NCBI GenBank assembly: GCA_022257805.1
Contig: JAKOPB010000003.1
Location: 1 to 20,641, forward strand
Direction of reading: 5' to 3'
DNA: 20,641 nucleotides
DNA from: Nanobdellati archaeon
GTDB taxonomy: Archaea > Aenigmatarchaeota > Aenigmatarchaeia > PWEA01
The position numbers were made by a program, and so were the translations under genes. Position 1 is the first letter of the stretch, and each line of letters begins with the position of its first letter. Of this stretch, positions 20,113-20,641 are shown piece after piece. Below the pieces are notes generated by a model. It was not told the DNA's origin, did not search any database, and saw only the letters and a program-made list of their open reading frames with translations.

Positions 20113-20641
20113 TTACTCCATATAATACTCTACCCTTTCCATTACCTTCTCTCTGATCTCGTCCAGATCCTCTTCCGTTTCTGCTTCGAAACGTACAGAA
20201 ACCTTGTTCTCCGTACCCGATGGTCTAACAAGCGCCCATCCACCGTCGAAGTATATCTTGGCACCGTCCCTGTCCACAATTTTATTTTCGGAAAACTCCT
20301 CCTTGAGTTTCTCTGGGATCTCCTCCTTGTTGCTGCACTCCAACCTAATCTCGGGCGAAGAGTGGTACGTGGGAAGCTCCTCGACAAGTTCTGATAGTTT
20401 TCCTTTTCTGTCCATAATCTCCAGCAGCTTTCCTGCCGCATAGTATGGATCGTCGTAGTAGTCGTTGTCCTTGAAGAAAAAGTGTCCTGTGTATTCACCG
20501 CCCAACTCGGCCTCTCTTTTGATCATCTCTCTTTTTATATAGCTCATGCCGACTCTAAAGGGAACGTCTTGCGCGCCCACCTCCTTTATAACGTCCTCGA
20601 CAAGCTTGGAGGACTTTACATCATATATCACGATATCTCCG
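20113..20641 (-). CDS. Phosphohexomutase (phosphomannomutase/phosphoglucosamine mutase), C-terminal part
   Basis: This is the last 175 or so residues of an alpha-D-phosphohexomutase; the frame runs off the window at 20641 and reads GDIVIYDVKSSK at the edge. The sugar-binding loop is GGEYTGHFFFKDNDYYDD, and the phosphate-binding loop of domain 4 is VRPSGTENKVSVRFEAE. The family moves phosphate between C6 and C1 of mannose, glucose or glucosamine; substrate cannot be decided from this half. Since the window also holds glmS and a GlmU-like nucleotidyltransferase, a GlmM role is attractive but unproven. The GTG at 20631 is internal to the gene. Confidence 0.9.
   Translation of the reverse strand, partial: GDIVIYDVKSSKLVEDVIKEVGAQDVPFRVGMSYIKREMIKREAELGGEYTGHFFFKDNDYYDDPYYAAGKLLEIMDRKGKLSELVEELPTYHSSPEIRLECSNKEEIPEKLKEEFSENKIVDRDGAKIYFDGGWALVRPSGTENKVSVRFEAETEEDLDEIREKVMERVEYYME

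Noticed and set aside
1..20641. CRISPR array, insertion sequence or prophage
   Set aside because: No regularly spaced repeats, transposase or phage genes, and no terminal inverted repeats were seen; gene content is core archaeal throughout.

Overview
The window is protein-coding archaeal DNA with no RNA genes, CRISPR arrays or transposons that I can see. The archaeal assignment rests on the gene set: RNA polymerase subunit Rpo7, Spt4, ribosomal proteins S24e, S27ae and L15e, the RNase P proteins Rpp30 and Pop5, Kae1, geranylgeranyl diphosphate synthase, archaeal-type TyrRS and TrpRS, and TATA-box promoters close to start codons. GC is moderate by eye, Arg is written mostly AGA/AGG and Ile very often ATA. 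Proteins are rich in Glu, Asp and Lys. An amphi-Trp-like protein and a TyrRS with haloarchaea-like stretches hint at a euryarchaeal or DPANN relative of halophiles, but the lineage cannot be fixed from this window.

Layout: (1) 1-2895, pyruvate:ferredoxin oxidoreductase operon gamma-delta-alpha-beta, with the gamma gene cut by the window edge. (2) 2900-3823, minus strand, a winged-helix regulator with an S-layer-like C-terminal domain, divergent from (3) 3924-6366, a sugar-1-phosphate nucleotidyltransferase followed by GlmS (amino-sugar nucleotide synthesis). (4) 6404-8992, an information-processing operon: small unknown coiled-coil protein, PIN nuclease, inorganic-pyrophosphatase homologue, Rpo7, Spt4, S24e, S27ae. 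(5) 9041-10999, minus strand, membrane ion-pumping pyrophosphatase. (6) 11107-13078, an orphan small protein, Kae1 and a Yip1-like membrane protein. (7) 13223-15402, L15e, Rpp30 and Pop5 on the plus strand, with acylphosphatase and an amphi-Trp-like protein on the minus strand. (8) 15483-19024, THEP1-type NTPase, GGPP synthase, TrpRS and a DedA/VTT membrane protein. (9) 19021-20641, minus strand, TyrRS and the end of a phosphohexomutase.

The most unusual points concern pyrophosphate and one start codon. The family I soluble pyrophosphatase homologue just upstream of Rpo7 keeps the fold signature but has lost nearly all catalytic residues, while an apparently intact membrane pyrophosphatase is encoded about 1.5 kb away. 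The soluble protein therefore looks like a pseudoenzyme kept in a transcription/translation operon. The PIN nuclease beside it has its catalytic Asp upstream of its first ATG, so it seems to start at ATA or ATC behind a good Shine-Dalgarno. Other points are a perfect 8-bp inverted repeat over the GGPP synthase promoter, a helical tail on S24e, an L15e without its usual basic tail, and convergent genes packed so closely that terminators must lie inside the facing genes.

No stretch over 300 bases lacks a gene. The longest gap, 13079-13222 (144 bases), holds two small inverted repeats and the L15e promoter.
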